64,000 bases of DNA from Moniliella sp. 'wahieum' (Eukaryota; Basidiomycota; Moniliellomycetes; Moniliellales; Moniliellaceae), in contig RSEE01000073.1 in NCBI GenBank assembly GCA_003971905.1, positions 248,001 through 312,000 on the forward strand. The letters run 5' to 3'. The notes under the pieces were generated by a model that did no database searches, was not told where the DNA came from, and was given only the letters and a program-made list of their open reading frames with translations. Below are positions 22,859 to 34,044 of this stretch, piece after piece. Each line of letters opens with the position of its first letter. Position 1 is the first letter of the stretch. The position numbers and the translations under genes are program-made.

Positions 22859-25800
22859 TTAGGGAGGCGGAAGAAGGGTGAGCCTGCGTCGTCCCCCTGG
22901 GCCCCAGTGCTCCACCAGGAAGCGCATGAGGAAGTGATGGATCTCCGAATACGCCCCGGGTGTTGATACCATGATCCGAGTCGGTAAACATACGGAACTG
23001 GAAGTTTCGTACTTTTTGCTCAGTGAGTAGGTCGAGCAAATGCGCCGAGTTCTCAAAGTGCACATTGTCGTCACCCGAACCGTGAGCCAGGGCAAAGGCA
23101 TGTGACTGGAAGGCCGGCGAGACGTGTACGTCGGAGGCGTTGTAGCCCGCTGCGTTGGTCGAAGGGAGAGCCATGTAACGTTCGGTGTAGACCGAGTCGT
23201 AGAACGACCATTTTGTCACAGGCGCCACAGCCATCCCAAGGCTTAGAACGTTGGCAGTATCCGCCTCAACCACCTTGGACGTCAAGTAGCCGCCGTAACT
23301 CCATCCCCACACACCCATGCGGGAAGCGTCAACGTAGGGCAACCTTCCCAGTACAGAGGCGGCCGCAATTGTATCGTTTGCTTCGTGAGCGCCGAGGTTG
23401 TGCGCTACAGGAGCGCGGTAAGATGTGCCACGGTAGCCCGTTCCCGTACCATCCACCGTGGCCACAATGTAGCCCAAGGTAGATGTGAGGTAGTGGTGCA
23501 GGTGGGCCCGACCCCAACGTTCCTGTACCAGCTGGCCCGGCCCCCCATACACGTTAATCAGGACAGGATACGTTGTCCCCTGTGCACCTTGAGCAAAGTC
23601 GTGCGGACGCAATTCCTTAACGGTTGAAATGGAGCCCGAGGGAAGGGTTATATTGTAGAAGACGGTGCTCGGCATCTCATACCCAGCCACGAGTTGGGCA
23701 AGCGCCGCATTATCCTCCAGCGTCAGGTTGAAGGGCTGGTCCACCCCCTTGATGGTATACTGAGGGGGCGTCACAGGGTCCTCATACACATGGAGGTAAT
23801 ATGCCCCTTAGGATCAAACAGAGCTGTGTTCCAACCTTTGCCCTCGGTCAAGAGAGTAGGCTGGCTTCGTTCGGCCGAGGCCGAGCCGGATGGGAGTGGG
23901 ACGTAGTAAATTTGCCGCGTGGACGGAGAGGATAAGCCGCCGTAAAGTAGACCCTGTTGCGCTTCAAGTCCACAAACGTGATACCACCATCGATTTCCCA
24001 TTCTCCCTTGGTGAGCCAAATCGGATCCGAAGCGTTGCCGGCAGGGTAAAAGGCCAAATGACGGAACCCTTGCGGATCGGGTGCCACCTCAAGATATGCA
24101 CTGGACGAAGTAGACGCGCGCACCGCGGTCTCACCAATCTCCAGCCAACCATTTTTGCCTGCAGACAGACGGCGAACCACCTTGCCCTCCACTTGAGAAT
24201 TGGGGGAAGTGGGCAGGTCAAAGTGCAATATCCGGCCATGGGAACTGGTCCGATCGGTTTCCCGTACCAACAGCTCATCGCCCAACCAAGTCACTTCGGT
24301 CACCAACCTGTTAGCGCGCGCCTCCTCTGATCCAGCCAGGGCGTCATCCACGTCCCCCTCTCCCCTAGGGGAGGAGAGGAGCGTCTTGCAAGCTTCCACC
24401 TCGGCTGGGTGGGCGCCTTTGCGGGCAAGATCGCGCACACGTGCCAGGTCGATCGAAAAGACAGAAACGGTTGGGTTTGAAAAGCCCGGTTTGGGATACT
24501 TCATATCCACCGAGCCAGGATAGGCGGGTGTCTCGCCAGCTGTGGCCGTGGGGTTGTAGAGCGGGAACGAGTAGATGGGTACAGCCGTCTCGTCCAGCCG
24601 GAGAAAAGCAGCTTTCGTACCACTCGGGGCAAGCCAGAGGGCGCTGTCGTTTTCGAGAATCTCTTCCTCATAAACCCGTCGGGAGATGCGTTGAAGATGG
24701 TCTGACTACCCGCCCCATCGGTGGTGAGGCGCACCACGTCCCCATCGGGCGTGGGGAGGAAGTAGAGGTCACGCTCGGCAACGAAGATGACGCCGACTTC
24801 GGTAAGGGGGACAAAGCGGACAAGCGAGAGCTTGGCATCGTGATTGGGCTCGGCCGCAATGCGACGAGCTTTCTTCTTCTCGAGATCATACAGGTAGGCT
24901 GTGAAAAGCTCGAATGGCGCCAATTCTGAAGCAAGTCAGCGCAATTCTATATCGGGTGCGAAGAGGGCATATTTTTCCGGTTGGCTGTCAAGAGGGCGTA
25001 ACGCATGTCAGGGGAGAAACGATACGAATCAAATGCGATAGGTTGACCGTCAGCCTGAACAAGGCGGTGGTCAGCTGAGATACGTGATGGAGAAAGAAAG
25101 CAGACGTACATCCTTCACTTCGCTCTTGTGAATCAACACTTTCCCTTCGCTTTTCCTTCTTTGGCGGCTTGCGCACGGGTCACATCCTGGCTCACTACAT
25201 CACCGTCGGAATCGATGTAGGTGAAGACACCGTCTTCGGGAGCTTCCTTGGTCCAGTTGATTTCCGCGCTCTTGGGGTTAAATGTGCCGTTGTAAATAGC
25301 GTCCATGCTGATCTGCTTGAGCTTCTTAGGCGGAGAGACAGGAAACGAGTGGGCTGCCTTGCTCTCCGAAGGCGTGGACCAACCGGAATACACGGGGCCA
25401 GCCGCACCAAACGGGCTGTCGCCCAGGCCCCAGTTGCCCTGCGGGTCAATGGAGGGGGGGGAAGTCGGTGAGGGGGCTGGTGGAAGAGGCAAGCTGGCCG
25501 GTGTGTGGGCTGCTGACGAAGGGAAGAGTAACTGTCTCTACGTGGGCACCCGCAGCAGGCTGGTGGGGGAGGAGCACGTTGACCGCGGGCACCTCGGACG
25601 CAGGCTGTTCCGAAGCGGTGTTGGCCGAGGCGGAGGACGAGAGCCAATGCAGGGCCGGGACAAGGAGGAGGATGGTGACGAGAGCCAGGGCAAAGGGCGC
25701 AACAATGCGCAACGGCGCGCTGTCCGGTGCGCAGGGCGAGCGTCAGCGCAGCGAGGGCGATGCGCTCCTCCTCGTCCAGGAACGCGTCCGCTTCGCCGGT

Positions 25801-25978
25801 CCTCCTCGCTCGGGCGGCGGCCGGGGTGCTTGGCATCGGACGCTGAGTCGTACAGAGTAGCGTCCGAAGCGCTGCTCACGTCGCTGTACGCCACGCTGGC
25901 CCGGCCTTCGGGGCCATCGAGAGCGGCGAGGGGATACTCCATCGGGCGGTGGTGTTGTCGGGGCGCAGAGGGCGCCAT
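22859..25978 (-). CDS. Dipeptidyl peptidase IV family, type II membrane serine peptidase (STE13/DAP2-like)
   Basis: It cleaves X-Pro/X-Ala dipeptides from N-termini in the Golgi or vacuole. It has a cytosolic N-terminus (MAPSAPRQHHRP...), one hydrophobic anchor (VAPFALALVTILLLVPALHWL), a lumenal stretch, a beta-propeller, and a C-terminal S9B hydrolase. The catalytic Ser is in GVWGWSYGGYLTSK, Asp in GSGDDNVHFENS and His in DSDHGI. N-linked sites (NGT, NIT, NLT, NDT) support a lumenal domain. Intron 1 lies at about 25046-25110 (GTACGT...CAG). A second, near 24928-24978, ends in a good CTGAC branch site and TTCAG but starts ATATGC rather than GT. Six or more frame changes are needed, mostly in short homopolymers. 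The C-terminus chosen, ending at 22859, restores the conserved tail TRGAYSEIHHFLMRFL; the alternative frame ends at 22767. Confidence 0.85.
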
Positions 25979-26672
25979 GTGCTCTCCGCCCTTATCGGCC
26001 TGCCATCCATCGACCGCCCACATCCCACCCACGTGACTCAAAAGTCACGTGCAGTGCCGCCGCCCGGCCCTCCATTCCGCCTCGCCCCCGCTCTGTTCAC
26101 ACAGATTCCCCCCGGTTTGCCCCCATACGCCGACCTGCCACCGTGGAGGAGAATACGAGTCTCCGCGGATGATTGCCTGCACTCAACCCCGTTGAGTTGC
26201 GGCGACCAGTCCTTGCTAAGCGCATGGAAGAGGAAATGGACGTAACTCTTGGTAAGGAAGTTGGGTTACCCATCCGTTTTGACGATGCGGCGACCAAGGG
26301 CGCGACCATCTATGATCCACACGTCTGAATACCTACTCCATCACGAGTTTATGCTCAGGACCCGCAACTTTATCCGTACTGTTACCGAGACGAAGTTGGC
26401 GTCGCTCATCGAGTAGTACGCCCCAGCTTACTTTGCCGAGAGCAACATGGAGGACAAGGTGGCCAGGCAAATCGCCATCCTTAAACGCAATAAGACCAAG
26501 CGCCCCCTCACCACTGACAGCACAGAGGACAAGAAACAACGCAAGTCCCGAATTCACCCTTCTGCCTCTATTGTATACTCTGATCCTCAAGCTTGTACCT
26601 CTCGTTGAGAGGTGGCACCTAAACTGGCAGGCCTTTAGGTTAGGTGTGCAATACAGTACATCATATGTAGTT
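25979..26672. other. Region between the DPP IV-type gene and PRP31, with a decayed coding-like stretch
   Basis: It contains the inverted CACGTG pair at 26030-26051. From about 26225 to 26610 the plus strand keeps protein-like composition: a FMLRTRNFIRTVTETKLASLIE-like segment, then ESNMEDKVARQIAILKRNK. It is not open throughout and the family is not recognised, so it is treated as a fossil coding remnant. Confidence 0.4.
26030..26051. promoter_or_regulatory. Inverted CACGTGACT pair, candidate bHLH/Cbf1-type site
   Basis: CACGTGACT, four bases, AGTCACGTG: two 9-bp perfect inverted arms about 50 bp upstream of the DPP IV-type start codon. CACGTG is the core bound by Cbf1/USF-type bHLH proteins. 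Function here is inferred. Confidence 0.45.
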
Positions 26673-28461
26673 TCAACGCCCCCCTGAGGGCCCCGGCTGG
26701 CTTGATTGCCCTGATTGCCCAGGCAGGAGAGAGAACATGCCTTGGCGGAACCATTTCTGGTTGGCCTCATCTACGCGGGCCTTGCGCAGAGCTGATGGGT
26801 TCACCAGCTCGATCCCCTGGGCCGGGGTGAAGTTGATCGAGGAAGCAGTGCCGGCAGCAATCGCATCTTGGTTGGCGCGTAAGCGAGCGAGGGAAGAGGT
26901 AGGTGGCGGAAGTGCCGAGGGATGTTCGGCCAAGCCCTCAAGTGAGCTCTGAACCGGCGCGTCAAGGACAGCAGACGGGTTATGTTGTCCGCCTCCTGTG
27001 CGGAATTGCTCGATGCGCTGAGCATGGCGCTTGGACAGCTTGGCGCGCGATTTGGCGTCCGCCTGAAGCGCGCGCACTCTCCCACCCAGCAGAGGGGATC
27101 ATACCCATACCCACCGCATCGCCAAATGCATCTGCCTCCTCCTCCGCCTTGCCGAATGCGACTCGATTGGCCATCTTACGTGCTTCCGTCATTCCATACC
27201 GTTCTTTCCTCTTTCGTGCTTGGCGGCCGCCACGTCGTTGCTTCCGTCCTCCTTCGTTGGGCACAGGCAACGCCTTGGTCATCTTACTAGGAGGCGGTTC
27301 CATCAACTTGTCCAGCTTCCTCTGCACTTCGTCGTGCAACTTGGCACCATACCCCCCGCTGGAGGGGGAAGCCGTGTCCACCCTGGCGGCCAGGACGGCT
27401 TTGGCACTGAGCATGCGCACTGCCTGGGTGCGGTACTCGTCTGGTGTCTGGGTCACTAAGGACGCATGGGAAATAAAGCCGCGGTGCTTGCCCGAGTGGG
27501 CCGTAGACAGCCCCGCGACGGCAGCCGAAGTGGCACTGGCCTTGGTGGCACCAAGCAAGAGCAAATTGCACGACGGCATCTTGGCGAGGGAACTCAGGCC
27601 GCCCGCAACGCCGAGCAACTGGGTGGCGACGCGCGCTCCCACCAGAGCCGACAGGTTGGGCGCAATAAGCGATACACGTGACTCAACAAACGACAACAAC
27701 CGCCGCCGCGCTGCCTCCAGTTCTTCCACAGCTTCAATCGCGCGTTGGACCAGCGCCCAGGCTTGCTCTGGTAACCGTTCGCCCGACGTCTTGGACGCCT
27801 CAATGCTGATTACGGTGATCGTGCCCGAGGGGAGGACGCCTTCGAGTTTGGCGTCTCCCAAGCGCGGGCGGTTGGCCAGTGCTGCAACAGCCTGAATAAA
27901 CTCCCAAGGATCTGGAATGAGGGTTTCCAGGTGCGGGAAACGAGGTCGGTACTGGTCGCGGATGAGCTTGTGTGCCAAGCGCATCTCGTTGTCCAATTCG
28001 ACAATCAGATTGTTGCTCTGAACCATGAGCTGGTACTCGGGTGTCTCTTCTAGCACCCCGTCGGGCGCAGCTGTGGACGGGGGCATGGCCTCGACGTGGG
28101 CCAGCAGCTGCTTCAGCCGCGTTGAGCCGGGCAGGGACAAGAGTTTCTCCACTGCAATCTCCTTGCCCCCACTTGAGGTGGGACCGAGGTCCATGGCGTC
28201 AATGGTGGCTTGGTCCAGCTCCTGGACTGGAGCAACCGAGTTGGGGCCGAGAACCAGGTCCTGGGGTTCATCCTCCTTGTCGCTGTCGGTATTGTCGCCA
28301 CCCTCAAGGTCGTCGAGGTCGTCCAAGTCAGCGTCATCCGCTGTGCGCTTTCCGGAGCCAGCAGAAGGAACGTCCTGCTGCTGGTCCGGTGCCGGAACGT
28401 CGGACTGGGGAACAGAGGAGAGTTCGAGGTCGTCGAGCAGCTCGTCGGCCAGGTCGGCCAT
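26673..28461 (-). CDS. PRP31: U4/U6 snRNP protein Prp31 (Nop domain)
   Basis: Prp31 clamps U4 snRNA and the 15.5K protein and holds the U4/U6.U5 tri-snRNP together. From the ATG at 28461: [17 protein letters not shown] and an acidic DLDDLEGG stretch. Next is a coiled-coil with [31 protein letters not shown]. The Nop domain includes [29 protein letters not shown], a [11 protein letters not shown] segment and [15 protein letters not shown], the RNA/15.5K-binding surface. A basic region ([27 protein letters not shown]) and the C-terminal block [16 protein letters not shown] complete the family pattern. One frame change near 27085 joins this to the C-terminal frame ending at 26673, in a GAG/GCG repeat region. 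About 595 residues, in the expected range. No intron was detected. Confidence 0.93.
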
Positions 28462-28992
28462 GGCAGCACACGTCTCGTTCTACTCGAACAGACAGGCGGT
28501 GGTGGTTGGGTTGCTGCACCTGCGGGCGGAACGGGGCGGAGATAGGCGCCAGAGAACCCATGAAACGTTCAATGGCACCCGCCGCTGTGATCAAGTCATG
28601 GTCACCGGTGTGGTCACCAGGCATGGCAAATTGGTGCAGCGGGCATCGGTGCAAACGCCGCTGCACGGGGCAGAGCGCCCCCCGGCGGGGGGCGGGGCGG
28701 AGGCGCGCGGCAGGGGGGCAGTGGCGGCGCACGTGCACCTTCTGCGCTGGGCGCCCCACGGCGGTGGAGGGCTCGTGCGCCGGCGCCCGCACAGGGGCAG
28801 TGCGGGTGCCCGGGCGCCGCCTCGCCGGGCAGAGCCGGGCAGCCTGCGTTTCCGCCGCCCACAGTTCCCCTGTGCGCGGCTCGCCCGCCCAGGTTGCCTG
28901 CCCGGCTCGGCAGCGGACACGAATAGCGAAGGCGGCCTCGGCGCCCAAGAACGCCAGCCACGGCCTGCGCCTGCTCGCTCCCCCCCACCACC
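28462..28992. other. Divergent promoter region, PRP31 / succinyl-CoA ligase alpha
   Basis: Very GC-rich, 531 bp. Several open frames cross it on both strands, but none resembles a protein. Likely holds both promoters. Confidence 0.45.
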
Positions 28993-30070
28993 ATGCTTGC
29001 GCCCGCCCGTCTGTCTGTCCGCGCCGCCGCCCCCTCGCCCGCACCTCCCTGCGCGGCCTCGCCACCTCCGCCGCCCGCCGCTCCTACGAGGACACCATCC
29101 CCAACATCAAGGTCCGCGCCGACTCGAAGGTCCTCACCCAGGGCTTCACCGGCAAGACGGTACGTTGGTCTGCACTCTTGCTCGTTCTTGGTCGTTGGCG
29201 CACGCACTGACTCTCCCTTCTCGCCAGGCTACCTTCCACTCGCAACAAGCGCTTGCCTACGGCACCAAACTTGTCGGTGGTGTCAGCCCCAAGAAGGCCG
29301 GCACCACTCACCTCGGACTGCCCGTCTTTGCTTCGGTCAAGGAGGCCGTGCGTGAGACCAAGCCGGACGCAACGGTGGTCTATGTGCCGCCGCCCGCTGC
29401 CATGGCTGCCGTGCTCGACGCGATTGAGAACGAGATCCCTCTGATTGTTGCCATCACCGAGGGCATCCCGCAAAAGGACGAGATCGTGATTGCCGATGCG
29501 CTGCGCTCGCAGAGCAAGTCGCGCATGGTTGGCCCCAACTGCCCTGGTGTGATCAACCCCAAGGGATGCAAGATCGGTATCATGCCTGGCCACATCCACA
29601 CTCCCGGCTCGATTGGTATTGCCTCGCGCTCGGGCACGCTCACCTACGAAGCCGTCAACCAGACCACCAATGTCGGTCTCGGCCAGAGCATCGTCGTGGG
29701 CATTGGCGGAGACCCCTACCCCGGCTCGACGTCGCTGGACTTGGTTAAGCTCCTGGTCCACGACCCGGAGACGGAGGGCATTGTCTTGATTGGTGAAATT
29801 GGTGGCTCGATGGAGGAAGATGCCGCTGAGTACCTCGAGAAGTACAACAAGACGCGTGCGGTGCCCAAGCCCGTGGTTTCTTTCATCGCCGGCCGCACTG
29901 CCCCCCCTGGTCGCCGCATGGGCCACGCTGGTGCCATCATCTCGGGCGGTAAGGGTACCGCGGAGGCCAAGGTCGAGGCCCTGACCAAGGCTGGTGCCAT
30001 TGTTGCCGACTCGCCTGCCCAAATTGGCGAGTTGCTGCTTGCTGAGATGAAGAAGATTGGCAAGGCCTAA
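28993..30070 (+). CDS. LSC1: Succinate-CoA ligase alpha subunit, mitochondrial
   Basis: TCA-cycle enzyme interconverting succinyl-CoA and succinate with substrate-level phosphorylation, in the mitochondrial matrix. The presequence [14 protein letters not shown] joins [21 protein letters not shown] after adding one base in a C-run near 29030. The 68-bp intron 29160-29227 is GTACGT...CAG. The CoA-binding Rossmann domain follows: [34 protein letters not shown] and [11 protein letters not shown]. Then come [27 protein letters not shown] and the phosphohistidine site [12 protein letters not shown]. About 336 residues, typical for alpha subunits. The ATG at 28993 is the only one that gives a presequence. 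It lies about 1.7 kb upstream of citrate synthase on the same strand. Confidence 0.95.
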
Positions 30071-31801
30071 CTTTCCCCGCATCTGTACCCCCTTGATTCA
30101 AGCCCCTAGCCCCTGGGGCCCATTGACCTTCCTACCCTACCTTTCTCGCGTTTGCGCGCTGCACTTCCCGTTCCTTTCGTCTCGATAGTCGCCACCCATC
30201 TGCCTGTGTGTTGGCACTGCCAGTCTGGTGCATGAAATGAACGTCTGCCTTACGTCGTTGAGTACAGCGGTGGGCCATTTTTGCGGATTTAAGGCCTGGT
30301 TGCTGAGAAATATGCGTACGCGCTAAAAGAGTATGATAAAAAAGTGGACAGGTTACCCCTCCAACCCGCTACGACGCCGGGGGGGTCTGAGGTAAAGTAC
30401 AAGTACATGGTAGCCAGAAAACGGGACAAATGGGTAATGTAGCGCGTGCGGTCCAAGTTGAGATATCCCGTTCGCCCACAGTTCCCTGCGTAGCTTGCCA
30501 CCTCTGGGTCTTTTCTCGGGAAGAGAAGAGGTTGCAGCCTTGCCATACGGCCTCAGGACACCCTTGCAGGGACCCCGGGGTTGCAAAAGGCCGCGCTGGT
30601 ATCCCTGCCCCGTCAGAGTGACCGCACGAGCCCTGCGCGAGCTCGTGTGAGCACATGTTCAGTGTGGTGCATATGTCATGTGCTATTTGTCGACCGGTGC
30701 TCTTCTCTGCCCGCGGGGACTGCGTGGAACGGCACCCTCCGTCCGTTCTCCTCAGTGCACGCAACACAGAGGATTGGACGAGGCGACGTTTCGAGGCTGG
30801 TGCTGACAGTTGGGAGTGCTCAGCCTGAGCGCTCAGACTAGAGACCAAGGGTATTAGGGTCTTAGGCCCTGCGCAGCAGAGCACAAACGCAGACACAGAA
30901 CTATGGAACACCCGCGGGGCGATTTGTCCAAAACAAATGGATATGAGGCGGAGCAGCTGCGGAACCACAACGGCAAAAGAGGACTTGCGCCTCTCCATCG
31001 CGCCCGCCGGGCGTAATGCGTCGCACCCTGCGCCGAGCGGATTTGCCTCTGACGCGGCGGGTGGTCTGGTCTTGGGCACCTCGATTTGCCTATCAATACA
31101 ATCAGCGTTGAGATCTAGTGCACTGGCGTGCAAGCGGTCGCGCGGAGGGGAGGGGGGAGAAACAGGGTGCCCCAACGGAGAGAGATCCCGGCGGAGGGGG
31201 TGTGGGCTGCCGCTGCCGAGACGTGGCTTTTGTAGTGGGGACCGCTGTTGACTGAGGAGGATATGGGTGATCGATGATCGGTGATATGCGTGTGATGCAT
31301 GTGACGTTGCCTCTCGTGTGGATTTTCACGGGCCTTTGGGCCAGTGCGGATGGGGGGTGATGAATATCGGGATCTGCGCCCGATCTCCATGCTGGAGCGC
31401 TTGGGCTGCGCCCAGCACGCAGCAGGGGGCAGCGCACCGGGCCGAATGGGGACCGGCCCGGGTGCTGCCCGGTCGTCCGGTCGCCGGCACGAGCAGCACG
31501 GTGGCGCTCGTGCCCCGGCGCCGCTAGGGTTGTGCGGGGCTCCGGGCTGGGCGCACGGGGGGAGTGCGGGGGGGCGCTATGCTAGCTGCCGCCGTGCCTC
31601 CTCCTCCTCCCCGGCTCGCCCGGCCCGGAGGCAGGACGGGTGCTTCCCTGTGCTGGCCTGTGCTGGCCTGTGCGGGCGCTGAGCGCCGCCAAGCGGCGAG
31701 CGCCAGGCATAAATACAAGCCAGCCAACACCGCGCCTGGCGTCCGTCGCCTCTGTCCAGCTCCTCTCGCCGCCTCAGTCGCTTTCGCCTCGCCTGTCTGC
31801 C
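30071..31801. other. Intergenic region upstream of citrate synthase
   Basis: No gene is supported in 1.7 kb. Near the downstream end a GCATAAATACAAG box (about 31706) lies about 95 bp before the citrate synthase ATG, followed by a CT-rich leader typical of highly expressed fungal genes. Confidence 0.45.
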
Positions 31802-33207
31802 ATGCTGCCTTCGCTGACATCTACCCTGCGTGCCACGCGCGCCCCCGCTGCCGCTGCCGTCCGCACCGGCCTGCGCTACGCCTCGACCAAGACGCTCGCC
31901 CAAACTGTCGCCGAGGTCGTGCCTGAGAAGCAGGAGGCGCTCAAGCAGCTCAAGGCCAACTACGCCGATGCGAGCCTGGGCGAGGTCAAGCTTTCCCACC
32001 TGCTCGGCGGCATGCGTGGGCTCAAGGTGATGCTGTGGGAGGGCAGTGTCCTGGACGCTGAGACGGGCATCACCTTCCACGGCAAGTCGATTCCCGAGGC
32101 GCAGCAACTGCTGCCCAAGGCCTCGGACCTCGGATTGGAGGGCGACTCGATCTTGCCCGAGTCGATGCTGTGGCTTGTGCTGACGGGCAAGGTGCCAACG
32201 GTCGCCGAGGTCAAGCAACTTTCGCAGGAGCTGGCTGCCAAGGGGTCGCTCCCCGACTATGCCATCAAGCTCATTGACGGCTTCCCCAAGACTGCACCCG
32301 ATGACCCAGTTTGCTGCTGCCGTCGCGGCGCTCAACCACGACTCGGTCTTTGCTGCCAAGTACAAGCAGGGCCTCAAGAAGACGGAGTACTGGCAGCCAA
32401 CGCTGGAGGACTCGATTACGCTGATTGCCAAGCTGCCTGCCGTTGCAGCACGCATCTACTACAACACGTTTGGCAAGGGCGATGGCAAGCAGGCCATTGA
32501 TGCCAACAAGGACTGGATTGGCAACTACTCGAGCATGATTGGCTATGGCGGCAACGTGGGCATGATTGACTACCTCCGTCTCTACATTGCCATTCACGGT
32601 GACCACGAGGGTGGGAATGTGTCGGCACACACGACCCACCTTGTGGGCTCGGCACTGTCGGACCCTTATCTGTCCTACTCGGCGGGTCTGCTGGGTCTGG
32701 CGGGACCGTTGCATGGCTTGGCGAACCAGGAGGTGCTGGGGTGGAACCTTGCGCTGCAAAAGGAGGTTGGGGACGGTGCGTCGCTGGACCAGATCCGGGA
32801 CGCGCTCTGGGCGACCCTCAAGTCGGGCCGCGTGGTACCAGGATACGGACACGCGGTGCTGCGTAAGCCTGACCCGCGCTTTATGGCTTTGCAGCGCTTC
32901 TGCGACACGCGTCCGGAGCTGCAAGAGGCACCGATTGTGCAGCTGGTCAAGAAGGTGGCCCAGGTGGCGCCCGACGTGCTCAAGGAGCACGGCAAGACCA
33001 AGAACCCATTCCCCAATGTGGATGCCGCATCGGGTTGCGTGCTGGACGCGTACGGTCTCTCGGAGTTCGTACTACACGGTTATCTTTGGTGTGTCGCGTG
33101 CGCTCGGTGCGCTGCCGCAGCTGGTGTGGGACCGTGCGCTGGGCCTGCCCATTGAGCGCCCCAAGTCGATGAGCATTGCTGCCCTCAACGAGCTGCTGAA
33201 GAAGTGA
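31802..33207 (+). CDS. CIT1: Citrate synthase, mitochondrial
   Basis: First step of the TCA cycle, oxaloacetate plus acetyl-CoA to citrate. The N-terminus [20 protein letters not shown] with [10 protein letters not shown] is a targeting peptide. Family blocks are [50 protein letters not shown] and [20 protein letters not shown]. The substrate/catalytic segments are [12 protein letters not shown] and [16 protein letters not shown], which supply the two active-site His. [22 protein letters not shown] precedes the C-terminal [16 protein letters not shown]. The frame changes near 32300 (FPKTA to PMTQF) and near 33070 (SEF to YYTVIFG); each needs two bases added or one removed. About 469 residues. 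The gene is otherwise fully conserved, so an inactive copy is unlikely. Confidence 0.95.
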
Positions 33208-34044
33208 GCACCACTGAGTGATGACCACTGGTAAAAGAACAGGACGTCCGCTTGTACATGCATGACCTATTGGAAGCCCTCTGACCCATTTCACGTAGTA
33301 CCAATTTGCCTGACCCACAGACGCTGATGACAGAACTGCTGTTGCTACCGAGGTGTGGCCTGGTGGGGCTGGAACTGGAACGATGTTGGGCACCCTTCTC
33401 TGTCGGGAGCGGGACACTCGTTTGTCCATAGGGGAGAGGATGGATGGGTGCCAGTGGACTTTTTATGTGGCGGTAGATGGGTGGTGTCAGGTGCGTGGCC
33501 TCAGCCTGAGGCCTGCCTGAGGGCTTGACGTGCCTCCGAGATGGAGATGGGAGCGGCGGAGAAACGGAGTCACCAGTGTCTTTCTTGGGCGGCAATGTCC
33601 CATCTTTGGTGTGTGACATGCGCTGTCAGGCGGCTGGAGCGCCCGCCTCAAGAGGCGCTGAGGCCGAGGTTGAGGCTGACGCTGGCTCTGTAGCTGCGGC
33701 GCTGACGCGCTGCCGGACAGAGAGGGAACCCGGCAATGCGTGCGGCTACTTGTGGCCTATACTCCGCTCGGGAGCCGCGGGCGGAGAAAAACACGCGGAA
33801 GCGTGGATGGGCGACACTGGCGCAGCGCCCCGGGCGGGAATGTACCGCGCTGGGGTGAATTTAATTATGGCGCAAGAGGCCGACGGCCTCCCGACCGCGT
33901 CTTCGTCTTCGGCCATGTTCCGCAACGGGCTCGGGGCGGCCACTTTAAGTATTTAAACCTGCTCCGCTTGCGGCTCCTTCTGCCCACCCACAGCCTCGTA
34001 CCCCCTCCTCTTCCCCCCCTTCTCTCCCTTTGCACCCTCCCACC
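33208..34044. other. Intergenic region, citrate synthase to phosphoglycerate dehydrogenase
   Basis: No gene is supported. A TTTAAGTATTTAAA box near 33942 lies about 100 bp before the next ATG and is followed by a CT-rich leader (about 33990-34040), consistent with a strong promoter. Confidence 0.45.

Noticed and set aside
22767-22860. Alternative C-terminus of the DPP IV-type protein ending at 22767
   Set aside because: The other frame restores the conserved YSEIHHFLMRFL tail and stops at 22859; the longer frame reads a Pro run through the poly-G tract.
28041-28990. Long plus-strand frame antisense to PRP31, running into the succinyl-CoA ligase gene
   Set aside because: PRP31 is clearly coded on the other strand; only the part after 28993 is real protein.
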